Shown: one piece after another, positions 1 through 7,976 of the stretch | Position numbering within the stretch: position 1 is the stretch's first letter | Layout: each line of letters starts with the position of its first letter | NCBI RefSeq assembly: GCF_028656935.1 | Contig: NZ_JAMDGZ010000049.1 | Span: 1 to 46,056, forward strand | Length of the DNA: 46,056 nt | Reading direction: 5' to 3' | Origin: Pseudomonas rubra | GTDB taxonomy: Bacteria > Pseudomonadota > Gammaproteobacteria > Pseudomonadales > Pseudomonadaceae | The notes under the pieces: generated by a model | What the model saw: the letters and a program-made list of their open reading frames with translations, nothing else | The model's database searches: none | Told to the model about the DNA's origin: nothing | Made by a program: the position numbers and the translations under genes

Positions 1-1
1 T

Positions 2-517
2 GTCACGGTTATGATACCGGTCACCCGTGTCGGCGCCCAGCAACCGAATCCGGTGGATGTGCGCCTGGTCGCCGCATCGAGCATTGATCTTGGCGAAGCG
101 GTCAGTGCCGGCAAGTTCCACGACCGCTTGTACCACTACCTGCGTGAAGGCCAGCTGGAGCTGCCAGCGTTGCGCGAGCGGGTCGGCGATATCCTGCCGC
201 TGGCCGAGTATTTCGTCGGTATCTACAGCCCGCGCCTGAACCTGCCGGTGCCGTTGATCAGCGAAACGGCGCAGCGGGTGCTCGAACTGCACAGTTGGCC
301 GGGCAACACGCGCGAGCTTGAGAACGTCATCCACTTCGCCCTGCTGGTCAGCAGTGGTGACGAAATTCTCCCTCAGCACCTGAACCTGGCAACTCCGTTG
401 AAGGCTCTGGCTGGCCAGCTGGAGCAGTTGTTGAGCCTTGGCGAACCGGGTGAGCGCAGGGCGTTGCAACAACTGCTGGAAAAGACCCTGTTGCGCCTGA
501 CGCAGCCGCCCGCCTGA
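2..517 (+). CDS. Sigma-54-dependent activator, 3' part only (gene runs off the left edge)
   Basis: This is the C-terminal 171 residues of an enhancer-binding protein. The frame is open to the window edge, so the true start lies outside. What is visible is the back half of the AAA+ domain: the arginine-finger region LPALRERVGDILPLAEYF and the sensor II motif WPGNTRELENVI. Proteins of this family couple ATP hydrolysis to opening of sigma-54 promoters. The protein stops about 60 residues after sensor II and I see no Fis-type helix-turn-helix there, which most relatives carry. The short SfnR-like activators of sulfur-source genes are the closest type I can think of, which would fit the downstream methionine and cystine uptake genes, but that link is inference. 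The AAA+ assignment is secure and the physiological role is not. Confidence 0.85.
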   Translation, partial: VTVMIPVTRVGAQQPNPVDVRLVAASSIDLGEAVSAGKFHDRLYHYLREGQLELPALRERVGDILPLAEYFVGIYSPRLNLPVPLISETAQRVLELHSWPGNTRELENVIHFALLVSSGDEILPQHLNLATPLKALAGQLEQLLSLGEPGERRALQQLLEKTLLRLTQPPA

Positions 518-587
518 GTCAATGCGCTGGGCGCATGGATTCGTCCGTTAAAAATGGCATAAGCAGCAAAATAAAAGATATTGTTCT

Positions 588-607
588 GGTATAAAAAATC
601 TAGGTAT
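588..607 (+). promoter_or_regulatory. AT-rich promoter region of the metQ-like gene
   Basis: Between the activator gene and metQ the sequence turns strongly AT-rich. It contains a TATAAA hexamer at 590-595 that could serve as a -10 element. Two GGTAT pentamers stand 15 bp apart (588-592 and 603-607), and GGTAT also occurs in the dyad at 1753-1786 before the next operon. No convincing -35 is visible at the right distance, which would suit an activated promoter. The assignment is tentative. Confidence 0.25.
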
Positions 608-693
608 TGTCCGCTTCAAGCCAGCTAGCAACGTGCTGGCAACCCCCACCTTCGCCGTCGCCCGATGGCCGTGTATTCGAATAAGGACTGCGC

Positions 694-1479
694 ATGAAAA
701 AGGCTCTGTTGTTGACTGCTCTGGCGGCCGCTCTGTCGGTTGCAGGTTTGGCCCAGGCGGGCGAGAAGCTGGTCGTTGCCGCTACCCCGGTACCGCACGC
801 GGAAATCCTCGAGCTGATCAAGCCAACCCTGGCCAAGCAAGGTGTGGACCTGGAGATCAAGGTATTCACCGACTACGTGCAGCCTAACGTGCAAGTCGAC
901 CAGAAGCGCCTGGACGCCAACTACTTCCAGACCCTGCCGTACCTGAAGAACTTCAACGAAGGCAAAGGCACTCACCTGGAAACCGTGATCGGCGTGCACG
1001 TTGAACCGTTTGGCGGCTATTCGAAGAAGGTCAAGAGCCTGAGCGAACTGAAGGAAGGCGCGACCGTTGCCATTCCTAACGAAGGCAGCAACAGCGGCCG
1101 TGCCCTGCTGCTGTTGCAGAAGGCTGGGCTGATCACCCTGAAGGACCCGAAGAACGCCCTGGCGACTCCGAAAGACATCGCCGAGAACCCGAAGAAGCTG
1201 AAATTCCGCGAGCTTGAATCGGCCATGCTGCCGCGTGTGCTGGATCAGGTCGACCTGGACATGATCAACACCAACTATGCCCTGGAAGCCGGCCTGAACC
1301 CGGCCAAGGACGCCCTGGTAATCGAAGGTGCCGACTCGCCGTACGTGAACTTCCTGGTGGCCCGTCCGGACAACAAGGACAGCGACGCCATCCAGAAGCT
1401 GGCCAAAGCCCTGACCAGCCCTGAGGTGAAGACCTTCATCGAGAAGAAGTACAGCGGCGCGGTACTGCCGGCGTTCTGA
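694..1479 (+). CDS. metQ: MetQ/NlpA-family methionine-type solute-binding protein
   Basis: A 261-aa periplasmic binding protein of the NlpA/MetQ family, which delivers D- or L-methionine or related sulfur compounds to a MetNI importer. The signal peptide runs to about residue 22 (ending LAQA before GEKL). The mature part has family motifs such as TDYVQPN, LDANYFQTLPYL and AIPNEGSNSGRALLLLQ. Most MetQ proteins are lipoproteins, but here no cysteine lies at the cleavage site, so a soluble periplasmic protein is expected. AAGGA lies about 8 nt before the ATG. The partners MetN and MetI are not next to it. A strong terminator follows. The family is certain; the exact ligand is not. Confidence 0.9.
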   Translation: MKKALLLTALAAALSVAGLAQAGEKLVVAATPVPHAEILELIKPTLAKQGVDLEIKVFTDYVQPNVQVDQKRLDANYFQTLPYLKNFNEGKGTHLETVIGVHVEPFGGYSKKVKSLSELKEGATVAIPNEGSNSGRALLLLQKAGLITLKDPKNALATPKDIAENPKKLKFRELESAMLPRVLDQVDLDMINTNYALEAGLNPAKDALVIEGADSPYVNFLVARPDNKDSDAIQKLAKALTSPEVKTFIEKKYSGAVLPAF

Positions 1480-1506
1480 TTCACCCAGCCTGTGTAGCAC
1501 CCTGAT

Positions 1507-1541
1507 AACGCCGACGCCGGCTATGCCGCGTCGGCGTTTTT
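1507..1541 (+). terminator. Rho-independent terminator after metQ
   Basis: An 11-bp perfect stem (1507-1517 with 1528-1538, AACGCCGACGC against GCGTCGGCGTT) with a 10-nt loop is followed by a T run reaching 1541. It lies 28 nt behind the metQ stop and is a textbook intrinsic terminator. It could also stop minus-strand reading of the small gene at 1549-1632, although that side has no T run. Confidence 0.9.
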
Positions 1542-1548
1542 GTGTGCC

Positions 1549-1632
1549 TCAGTTGCGGGTTTGCACCGCGCGCAACAGAGCACTGAGCAGTTTCAACAGG
1601 TCTTGGGGATCATGGTTTGCTTGGCTGTTCAT
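1549..1632 (-). CDS. Candidate 27-aa small protein
   Basis: A short open frame on the minus strand in the gap between metQ and the cystine-type importer. It starts at ATG 1632 and ends with TGA at 1549. An AAGGAAG Shine-Dalgarno-like sequence lies about 8 nt upstream of the ATG. The peptide has a polar start (MNSQANHDPQ) and then a likely amphipathic helix (DLLKLLSALLRAV). Codons look like those of the neighbouring genes. The frame stays open upstream to 1752, but only this ATG has a good ribosome site. I do not recognise the protein; it could be a real small protein or chance. Confidence 0.35.
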   Translation of the reverse strand: MNSQANHDPQDLLKLLSALLRAVQTRN

Positions 1633-1752
1633 TGTTGTTGTCTTCCTTGAAAGGGAGGGAAGTGACAGCGCTTGGATAGCATTTGCAGCGAAAAGGTCCC
1701 GCCACCGCCAAGGATTTCGCAGGTTAGCTGTTTGGGTGATATCAATATGCAA

Positions 1753-1786
1753 TAAAGGTATTTAAATAAATATTTTTATACCTTTA
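1753..1786. promoter_or_regulatory. AT-rich inverted repeat upstream of the cystine-type ABC operon
   Basis: Arms TAAAGGTAT (1753-1761) and ATACCTTTA (1778-1786) match perfectly and flank 16 nt made only of A and T. The site lies about 120 bp before the first permease ATG and in front of the minus-strand small frame. It looks like an operator with a promoter inside or beside it. The centres of the arms are 25 bp apart. Which protein binds is unknown; a sulfur regulator such as CysB is a guess from context. The remainder of 1542-1904 shows nothing else I can identify. Confidence 0.35.
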
Positions 1787-1904
1787 GAGTCTACTCATTG
1801 TGCTCACCCGCACTGACAACCCCTGTGTAGAGCCGCCCGTTACCCTCGGGCCGGTCCGAGATCCTGTCCATGCCCCATCGTCATTGTCTAGCGAGGCTCA
1901 CTCC

Positions 1905-2570
1905 ATGAGCTTCGACTTCGCCTTTATCCTTAGCACATTGCCGGCCTTTCTCAAGGCGGTGGGCGTCACCTTGCAAGTGGGCCTGATCGCCATCGCTACT
2001 TCGTTGCTGGTGGCGCTGGTCAATGCCGCGATCCTGGTTTACCGCACGCCATACCTGCAGCGCCTGGTAAAGCTCTACGTGGAGCTGGCGCGCAATACAC
2101 CGTTGCTGATCCAGCTGTTCTTCGTCTACTTCGCCTTGCCGGAGCTGGGCCTGAAGATTTCCGGCTTTGCTGCGGCGATCATCACCATGACTTTTCTGGG
2201 CGGTGCCTACCTGACCGAGGTGCTGCGCGCCGGTGTCGAGGCGGTGCCGGTGGCGCAACTGGAATCGGGGCGCTCGATCGGCCTGTCCGAAGGCCAGTTG
2301 CTGCGCCACGTGATCCTGCCCCAGGCCGGGATTCTCAGCCTGCCGGCGCTGTTCGCCAACTTTATCTTTCTGCTCAAGGAAACCACCGTGGTGTCGGCGG
2401 TAGCGGTGCCGGAGATCCTCTACACCACCAAGAGTTACATTGCCCTGTACTACAAGACCTATGAAATGCTGGCGGTGCTGACGCTGATCTGCGTGCTGCT
2501 GTTCCTGCCCTTGTCGCTGCTGCTCAGCCGCCTGGAACGGAGGCTGCAACATGGCCAGTTCGGGTCTTGA
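1905..2570 (+). CDS. Polar amino-acid (probably cystine) ABC transporter permease 1
   Basis: A 221-aa inner-membrane permease of the HisM/TcyB type with about five hydrophobic segments. The cytoplasmic loop that docks on the ATPase is EAVPVAQLESGRSIGLSEGQ followed by LLRHVILPQA. I chose the ATG at 1905, preceded by GCGAGG, over the in-frame GTG at 1800, because family proteins begin close to this point and the extra 35 residues are low-complexity and polar. The gene overlaps the next permease by 20 bp, so the two are translationally coupled. Together with the next three genes it forms a complete importer; a cystine or related sulfur substrate is inferred from the binding protein and the adjacent metQ. 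Confidence 0.88.
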   Translation: MSFDFAFILSTLPAFLKAVGVTLQVGLIAIATSLLVALVNAAILVYRTPYLQRLVKLYVELARNTPLLIQLFFVYFALPELGLKISGFAAAIITMTFLGGAYLTEVLRAGVEAVPVAQLESGRSIGLSEGQLLRHVILPQAGILSLPALFANFIFLLKETTVVSAVAVPEILYTTKSYIALYYKTYEMLAVLTLICVLLFLPLSLLLSRLERRLQHGQFGS

Positions 2571-3210
2571 GTTGTTGTTGGTGTCCTTGCCGCAACTGAG
2601 CAAGGGCGCAGCGCAGACACTGGCGATTTCGGCGCTGAGTATCCTCTTCGCCACTCTGGGCGGCGTGCTCTATGGCGTGCTGGCGACCCTGCGTAAACGC
2701 AGTGTGAATGTGCTGTTGCGCATTTACCTGGAGTTGTTCCGGGCGATCCCGGTGCTGGTGTGGCTATACCTGCTGTTCTTCGGCCTGCCGATTTTCTTTG
2801 CCCTGAGTATTCCAAGCTTCTGGTGCGCGGTGCTGGTGCTGTCGTTGTGGGGCGCCAGCGAAGTGGGCGAGGTGGTGCGTGGCGCACTGCAGTCGTTGCC
2901 ACGCGGGCAACGCGAAGCCGGGCTGTCGATCGGCCTGTCGAGTGCGCAGTTGTACGGCTACGTCCTGCTGCCCCAGGCGCTCAAGCGCATGACCCCGCCG
3001 ACCATCAACATCTACACGCGCATCATCAAGACCAGCTCCCTGGCGGTACTGATCGGCGTGGTCGATGTGATCAAGGTCGGCCAGCAGATCATCGAGCGCA
3101 CCTACGAATCGGTGCTGATCTACGGCGCACTGTTCCTGTTTTTCTTCTTCATCTGCTACCCGCTGTCAGCCGCCTCGCGCGCGCTGGAGCGCCGCTGGAC
3201 ACACGCATGA
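2551..3210 (+). CDS. Polar amino-acid (probably cystine) ABC transporter permease 2
   Basis: A 219-aa integral membrane permease paired with the preceding one. It shows the family ATPase-docking motif REAGLSIGLSSAQLYGYVLLPQA and several membrane segments, with strongly hydrophobic stretches near residues 20-40, 60-95 and 185-205. The ATG at 2551 is preceded by GGAGG (2539-2543) inside the upstream gene. The last codons overlap the ATG of the ATPase gene by 4 bp (ATGA). Two different permease subunits suggest a heterodimeric channel as in histidine and glutamate importers. Confidence 0.88.
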   Translation: MASSGLELLLVSLPQLSKGAAQTLAISALSILFATLGGVLYGVLATLRKRSVNVLLRIYLELFRAIPVLVWLYLLFFGLPIFFALSIPSFWCAVLVLSLWGASEVGEVVRGALQSLPRGQREAGLSIGLSSAQLYGYVLLPQALKRMTPPTINIYTRIIKTSSLAVLIGVVDVIKVGQQIIERTYESVLIYGALFLFFFFICYPLSAASRALERRWTHA

Positions 3211-3980
3211 GCGCACTGATCGAGTTCAAGGGCTTCAACAAATTCTTCGGCGAGCAGCAGGTGCTCGACCACGTCGACCTGCAGGTAAGCAGCGGTGAAG
3301 TGGTGGTGATCCTCGGCCCCAGCGGCTGCGGCAAAAGCACCTTGCTGCGCTGCCTCAACGGCCTGGAAACCGCCCACAGCGGCAGCCTGCGCCTGGCCGG
3401 GCAGGAGCTGCTGGCCCCCGGCACCGACTGGCGCCAGGTGCGCCAGCAGGTCGGCATGGTGTTTCAGAGTTATCACCTGTTCGGCCACATGAGCGTGCTC
3501 GACAACCTGCTGCTCGGCCCGCTCAAGGTGCAAAAACGCGAGCGCCGCGAAGCCCAGGCCCAGGCCGAAGCCTTGCTGGCCCGGGTTGGCTTGCTGGACA
3601 AGCGCGACGTATTCCCGCGCCAGCTTTCCGGTGGCCAGCAGCAACGCATCGCCATCGTCCGTTCACTGTGCATGAACCCGCAAGTGATGCTGTTCGATGA
3701 AGTCACCGCAGCGCTCGACCCGGAAATGGTCAAGGAAGTGCTGCAAGTGATCCAGGGCCTGGCCGAAGGCGGCATGACCCTGCTCATCGTTACCCATGAA
3801 ATGGCCTTCGCCCGCGCGGTGGCCGACCGCATCGTGTTCATGGAGGCCGGCAGGATCCTTGAACAGCGCGACCCCGAGAGCTTCTTTACGAACCCGCAGA
3901 GCGCACGCGCGCAGCAGTTTCTGGAGAAATTCAGCTTTGTCGAAAGCCTGCCTAAAACCCCCGCAAAGGAACTGTCATGA
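3207..3980 (+). CDS. Amino-acid ABC transporter ATP-binding protein
   Basis: A 257-aa ATPase that powers the importer from the cytoplasmic side. Visible motifs are Walker A GPSGCGKST (about residues 33-41), the signature LSGGQQQR, Walker B VMLFDEVTAALDPE and the switch histidine in LLIVTHEMAFA. Length and motifs fit the GlnQ/HisP/TcyN group of polar amino-acid transporters. It starts at the ATG overlapping the permease stop and ends with an ATGA overlap into the binding-protein gene, so all four genes are one tightly coupled operon. Confidence 0.93.
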   Translation: MSALIEFKGFNKFFGEQQVLDHVDLQVSSGEVVVILGPSGCGKSTLLRCLNGLETAHSGSLRLAGQELLAPGTDWRQVRQQVGMVFQSYHLFGHMSVLDNLLLGPLKVQKRERREAQAQAEALLARVGLLDKRDVFPRQLSGGQQQRIAIVRSLCMNPQVMLFDEVTAALDPEMVKEVLQVIQGLAEGGMTLLIVTHEMAFARAVADRIVFMEAGRILEQRDPESFFTNPQSARAQQFLEKFSFVESLPKTPAKELS

Positions 3981-4855
3981 AAACTGCCAAGACTTCGAAA
4001 CTGCTGTTGTCCTTCCTCGGCCTGGCCTTGCTGGCCGGCTGCAACAAGGCTGAAGAGCCGGGTAAGCCAGCTGCCGGTGGCTCTGCGCCGGCCACCAGTT
4101 ACCTGGAAACCATCAAGGCTCGCGACAAGCTGATTGTCGGCGTGTTCACCGACAAGCCGCCGTTCGGCTTTGTCGACGAGGCCGGGCGCTATGTTGGTTT
4201 TGATACCGACATCGGCCGCCAGCTTGCCAAGGACCTGCTGGGTGATGAAAACAAGGTGGAGTTCGTCGCCGTGGAACCGGCCAGCCGTATCCCGTTCCTG
4301 CAGAGCGACAAGGTCGACCTGATCCTGGCCAACATGACCGTGACCCCGGAGCGCCAGGAAGCGGTGGAGTTCACCAACCCCAACCTGCGGGTTGCCGTGC
4401 AGGCCCTGGTGCCCGAAGGCAGCAGCGTGAAAAAGCTCGATGACCTGGCCGACAAGACCACCATCGTCACCACAGGTACCACCGCCGATATCTGGCTGAC
4501 CAAGAACCACCCGGACTGGAAGCTGCTCAAGTTCGAGAAGAACACCGAGTCGCTGCAGGCCCTGGCCAGTGGTCGTGGTGATGCCTATGCCCAGGACAAC
4601 CTGATCCTGTTCAGCTGGTCGAAGCAGAACCCGGGCTACCGCGTGCTGGAAGAAAAACTCGGCGAGGAAGCACCGATTGCACCGGCGGTGAAGAAGGGCA
4701 ACATCGAGCTGCGCGATTGGGTTAACGCCGAGCTTGCGCGCCTGGGCGAGCAGAAGTACCTGCTCAAACTGTATGACCAGTATGTGCGCAAGGAACTGAG
4801 CGATGACACCAAGCCTGAGAGCGTGATTGTCGAAGGCGGTAAGTGGCAGGGTTGA
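3977..4855 (+). CDS. Lipoprotein amino-acid-binding protein of the cystine-type importer
   Basis: A 292-aa solute-binding protein of family 3. Residues 1-22 form a lipoprotein signal ending in the lipobox LLAGC, so the mature protein is anchored through Cys22. It is followed by a flexible linker rich in Gly, Ala and Pro, then the binding domain with DKLIVGVFTDKPPFGFVDE and GFDTDIGRQLAKDLLG. Later motifs include VDLILANMTVTPERQEAVEF. A lipid anchor is unusual for Gram-negative members of this family, which are mostly soluble. The substrate is probably cystine, glutamate or a similar amino acid; the neighbouring metQ favours a sulfur amino acid, but the sequence alone does not decide it. Confidence 0.88.
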   Translation: MKTAKTSKLLLSFLGLALLAGCNKAEEPGKPAAGGSAPATSYLETIKARDKLIVGVFTDKPPFGFVDEAGRYVGFDTDIGRQLAKDLLGDENKVEFVAVEPASRIPFLQSDKVDLILANMTVTPERQEAVEFTNPNLRVAVQALVPEGSSVKKLDDLADKTTIVTTGTTADIWLTKNHPDWKLLKFEKNTESLQALASGRGDAYAQDNLILFSWSKQNPGYRVLEEKLGEEAPIAPAVKKGNIELRDWVNAELARLGEQKYLLKLYDQYVRKELSDDTKPESVIVEGGKWQG

Positions 4856-4880
4856 TAATCCGGGGCTGCTCGCGCAGCCC

Positions 4881-4952
4881 ATCGCCGGCAAGGCCGGCTC
4901 CCACAATGGATCTGCATGCACCGTCCCCGTGGGAGCTGGCCTTGCCAGCGAT
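4881..4952. repeat. REP palindrome pair, class GCTGGC/GCCAGC
   Basis: Two inverted arms, 4881-4904 and 4929-4952, match except at two positions and enclose 24 nt. They belong to the class with core GAGCTGGCTTGCCAGCGAT. The element sits between convergent genes, the importer and the acylase, and probably ends or stabilises both transcripts. The enclosed sequence AATGGATCTGCATGCACC is almost the same as that in the copy at 29618-29686. Confidence 0.85.
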
Positions 4953-4968
4953 GCAAGGCAAAGCCTTG

Positions 4969-7338
4969 CTAATCCCGAGGCACCAACTTCAAGGTGCTTT
5001 GCGCCGGAATCACCCCCATCTGCGCCTTGTGATAGCGGCCTTCGATATAGTCCTTGGCCTGATCAGCATAATGCTTGTCGAACAGCACCCCGCTTTGCCC
5101 GACCGGGTTGATGGTCAGCGCAAGGCCTGCATCGGCAAAGTCGATCAGGCGCCGGGTCGAAGGGCCGTAGGTCACCGGCCACGGCGCCGGGCCGATCTTC
5201 GCCGAGAGGTTGTTCGGCACTTCATGGGTGCCCGGTGCGGCAAAGGGGCCAACATTGAACAGCAGGTTCAGCGGCTTTTGCAGCCCCAGCGGATGGTTGT
5301 GGGTCAGGGTATGCGCCTTGCCCCATTGCCAGCCCGCCGGGTCGTTGCCGAAGGTCTCGCGCAGGTGGGCCAGGGTTTTACCCCAGGCCTGCTTCACTGC
5401 CGCCGTGCGGTCGCCTTGCTCGCTGCTGCCCTGCTTGCCCCACCAGGGAGAGTTGGCGTCGGCGGCCAGGCGTGGCAAGGCGGCGTCGATGGCGCGGGTG
5501 CTGATCAGGGTCTTGAACCAGGTATCGCCCAGCTCATCGTGCAGCGCCGCGTAGGCCAGCTCGTAGAGGAACTGGTTGAACAGCGTGGCACTGACCGAAT
5601 CCACCGGATAGTCACCGTTCCACGCCGCCAGTTGCTCGACCAGTTCCTTCTGCTGATCGCCCTCGGCCACTTCGCGCAGTACCGACAGCAGTGGCGCCAG
5701 GGTGCGTGGGCCGTAGTCAGTGGTGGTGTCCAGTTGCAGGGCCTGGCTGTTCTGCTGGTCCCATTTGGTTTGCGGGTCGGCCAGGTGCTGGTTCAGGCGC
5801 TGGCCACGGTCGGCCAGGTTGTAGTAGCCCGGGATCGGCATGCTGGCTGGCGGCTGGAAGTTGGCTGAGACGATGTAGCCGCTGGCCGGGTTCTCTGCCT
5901 GCGGGTTGGCGCTGAAGGGGTAGAAACCCAGTTTGTCGGCCTGGGGCGTGCTGCCATCCAGAATGAACCCCGGGTTGACCCCTTCAGGGCGAATGGGCAA
6001 CTGCGCCGCTGCCCACCAGCCGATATCGCCGCGGGCGTTGGCCCAGATCAGATTGAGCCCGGGCGCCTGAATCTTTGCCGCTGCGGCGCGCATCTTGTCC
6101 AGGGTATCGGCGCGGTTGACCTGGTAGAAGCCATCGAGCAGTGGGTTCTCGGTTTCCAGGAATGCCCACCACAGGGCAATGGGCGCAGCGCCTGCAGTTT
6201 CGCCCAGCGCTGTGTTGACGATCGGCCCGTGAGGTGAGCGGCGCAGGGTGATGGTCACCGGCGCTTCGTTCTTCACCGCAATCTGTTCCCGGGTCTGGGT
6301 CAGGGGCTGCCACTGGCCGTTGATCTTCACTTGTTCGGGGTTGTCCGGATTGAGCTGTTCGGCGATCAGGTCGACGTCGTCGTTCTGGAACATGGTCAGG
6401 CTCCAGCCGAAGTCACGGTTGTGCCCAAGGGATGCGAAGGGGTTCAGCGCCTGGTGATAGCCATAGAGGTTGAAGCCGGGCGCAGTCAGCTCGGCCTCGT
6501 ACCATACCGAGGGCACGGCGAAACTGATGTGCGGATCGCCGGCCAGCAGCGGCTTGCCGCTACGGGTGCGGCTGCCGGAAATGGCCCAGGCGTTGCTGCC
6601 TTCGTACTGGGGAATGCCGGCATCGCTCAGGGCCTGCTGGCTGAGCTGCGCCAGTTGCTGCAGGCTTTGCCAGTCGCTGGCGGCCAGGGCTGGCTTGCTG
6701 GCCAGGGCGCCTTGGGGGTTCCAGTCGAGGTCGAAGATCGTCAGGTAATCGGCGCCCAACTGGTCGCGGATGTAGGTCAGCGCAGGCTCCGTGCGAAATG
6801 CAGCGGCAAAGCTGTAGGCCATGTAGCCGGCGATACTGATGGTGTCCTGCGCGGTGAAGGGCCTAGGCGTTATACCCAGCGCGTCGAATTCCATCGGCTT
6901 GGGATGGCTGTCCTGCCAGGCGTTCACGCCTTCGAGGTAAGCCTGCAGGGCAAGCCAGGCCGGCGAGGTTTTGTCCTGGCGTTCGACGTAAAGCTCGGCC
7001 TGCTCGCGAATACGCAGGCTGCGGAACAAGGTGTCGGTGGCCACCAGCTTGCTGCCGAGGATCTCGGCCAGCTCGCCGCGGGCCAGGCGGCGGATGATCT
7101 CCATCTGGAACAGGCGGTCCTGGGCATGTACATAGCCCAGGGCGCGGTACAGGTCGGCCTCGTTCTGCGCTTGGATATGCGGCACGCCGCGGGCATCGTA
7201 GCGCACGCTGACCGGCGCCTGCAGGCTGCTCAAGGTGACCTCGCCTTCGCGTTGCGGCAGCTTGCCGTGCACGTACCAGTAACCGCCGCCAGCGGCCGCG
7301 GCAATGACCACGGCGAGGAAGGTCAGGCTGCGCTTCAT
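4969..7338 (-). CDS. Penicillin acylase family Ntn-hydrolase
   Basis: A 789-aa periplasmic enzyme precursor. The signal anchor is at residues 4-22. The alpha part carries YDARGVPHIQA and GYVHAQDRLFQMEIIRRLARGELAE; the spacer region leads to GSNAWAISGSRTRSGKPLL. Ser248 in GSNAW is the expected N-terminal nucleophile after self-cleavage, followed by AGDPHISFAVPSVWYEAEL typical of the beta chain. Family members hydrolyse amide bonds of penicillins, cephalosporins or acyl-homoserine lactones. Quorum-signal acylases of Pseudomonas belong here, but the sequence does not settle the substrate. Nothing nearby indicates an operon; the gene is convergent with the importer and divergent from the acetyltransferase. 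Confidence 0.92.
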   Translation of the reverse strand: MKRSLTFLAVVIAAAAGGGYWYVHGKLPQREGEVTLSSLQAPVSVRYDARGVPHIQAQNEADLYRALGYVHAQDRLFQMEIIRRLARGELAEILGSKLVATDTLFRSLRIREQAELYVERQDKTSPAWLALQAYLEGVNAWQDSHPKPMEFDALGITPRPFTAQDTISIAGYMAYSFAAAFRTEPALTYIRDQLGADYLTIFDLDWNPQGALASKPALAASDWQSLQQLAQLSQQALSDAGIPQYEGSNAWAISGSRTRSGKPLLAGDPHISFAVPSVWYEAELTAPGFNLYGYHQALNPFASLGHNRDFGWSLTMFQNDDVDLIAEQLNPDNPEQVKINGQWQPLTQTREQIAVKNEAPVTITLRRSPHGPIVNTALGETAGAAPIALWWAFLETENPLLDGFYQVNRADTLDKMRAAAAKIQAPGLNLIWANARGDIGWWAAAQLPIRPEGVNPGFILDGSTPQADKLGFYPFSANPQAENPASGYIVSANFQPPASMPIPGYYNLADRGQRLNQHLADPQTKWDQQNSQALQLDTTTDYGPRTLAPLLSVLREVAEGDQQKELVEQLAAWNGDYPVDSVSATLFNQFLYELAYAALHDELGDTWFKTLISTRAIDAALPRLAADANSPWWGKQGSSEQGDRTAAVKQAWGKTLAHLRETFGNDPAGWQWGKAHTLTHNHPLGLQKPLNLLFNVGPFAAPGTHEVPNNLSAKIGPAPWPVTYGPSTRRLIDFADAGLALTINPVGQSGVLFDKHYADQAKDYIEGRYHKAQMGVIPAQSTLKLVPRD

Positions 7339-7422
7339 CGTGACTCCTTGTGCTTTTTTGCGGATCTTGTGGTCCGATCATCGAGGTAAAGTCGGACAGA
7401 GGATAGTCCCAAAGGAGGGAAG

Positions 7423-7971
7423 ATGAATCTCAGTGAAAAGCAGAAGATGCTCGGCGGCCAGCTCTATCACGCCAGTTGCCCGCAGCTACAGGCCGAACAG
7501 ATCGCCAACAAACACTGGATGGCGCGCTACAACAACAGTGCAGAGCTGCTTAACGAGCAACGCCATGGTTTGCTGGGCGAGCACTTTGGCAAGGTTGGTG
7601 ACGGTGTGGTGATTCGCCCGCCGTTCTACTGCGACTACGGCTACAACATCAGTGTCGGCGCCAACGTGTTCATGAATTTCAACTGCGTGATCCTCGACGT
7701 CACCCTGGTGAGCATCGGCGCTGACTGCCAGATCGGCCCGGCGGTGCAGATCTACACCGCCGACCATCCGCTGGACCCGGAGCTACGCCGCAGCGGCCTG
7801 GAAAGCGGGCGGCCGGTGACGATCGGCAACAATGTCTGGATCGGCGGCGGGGCGATCATCTTGCCGGGGGTGACGGTGGGTGATAACGCAGTGATCGGCG
7901 CCGGCAGCGTGGTGACCCGCGATGTGCCGGCGGGGGCCACCGTGGTTGGCAACCCTGCGCAGGTGCGGTGA
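7423..7971 (+). CDS. Maltose/galactoside O-acetyltransferase-type hexapeptide protein
   Basis: A 182-aa left-handed beta-helix acetyltransferase of the Maa/LacA/NodL type, which moves an acetyl group from acetyl-CoA to a sugar hydroxyl. The N-terminal helical cap (residues 1-55, with MLGGQLYHASCPQL) is followed by hexapeptide repeats such as ISVGANVFMNFNCVILD and VTIGNNVWIGGGAIILPGV. The catalytic histidine lies in YTADHPLDPELR. A strong AGGAGG ribosome site precedes the ATG. The gene stands alone, ending in a hairpin shared with the immunity gene. The natural sugar is unknown. Confidence 0.92.
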   Translation: MNLSEKQKMLGGQLYHASCPQLQAEQIANKHWMARYNNSAELLNEQRHGLLGEHFGKVGDGVVIRPPFYCDYGYNISVGANVFMNFNCVILDVTLVSIGADCQIGPAVQIYTADHPLDPELRRSGLESGRPVTIGNNVWIGGGAIILPGVTVGDNAVIGAGSVVTRDVPAGATVVGNPAQVR

Positions 7972-7976
7972 AAGCT

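Noticed and set aside
1523..1765. Plus-strand 80-aa frame in the gap after metQ
   Set aside because: It begins inside the terminator, is rich in Arg, Trp and Phe in an irregular way, and lacks a ribosome site.
3473..4921. Minus-strand open frame of 482 aa across the ATPase and binding-protein genes
   Set aside because: It runs across two overlapping real genes; no family match.
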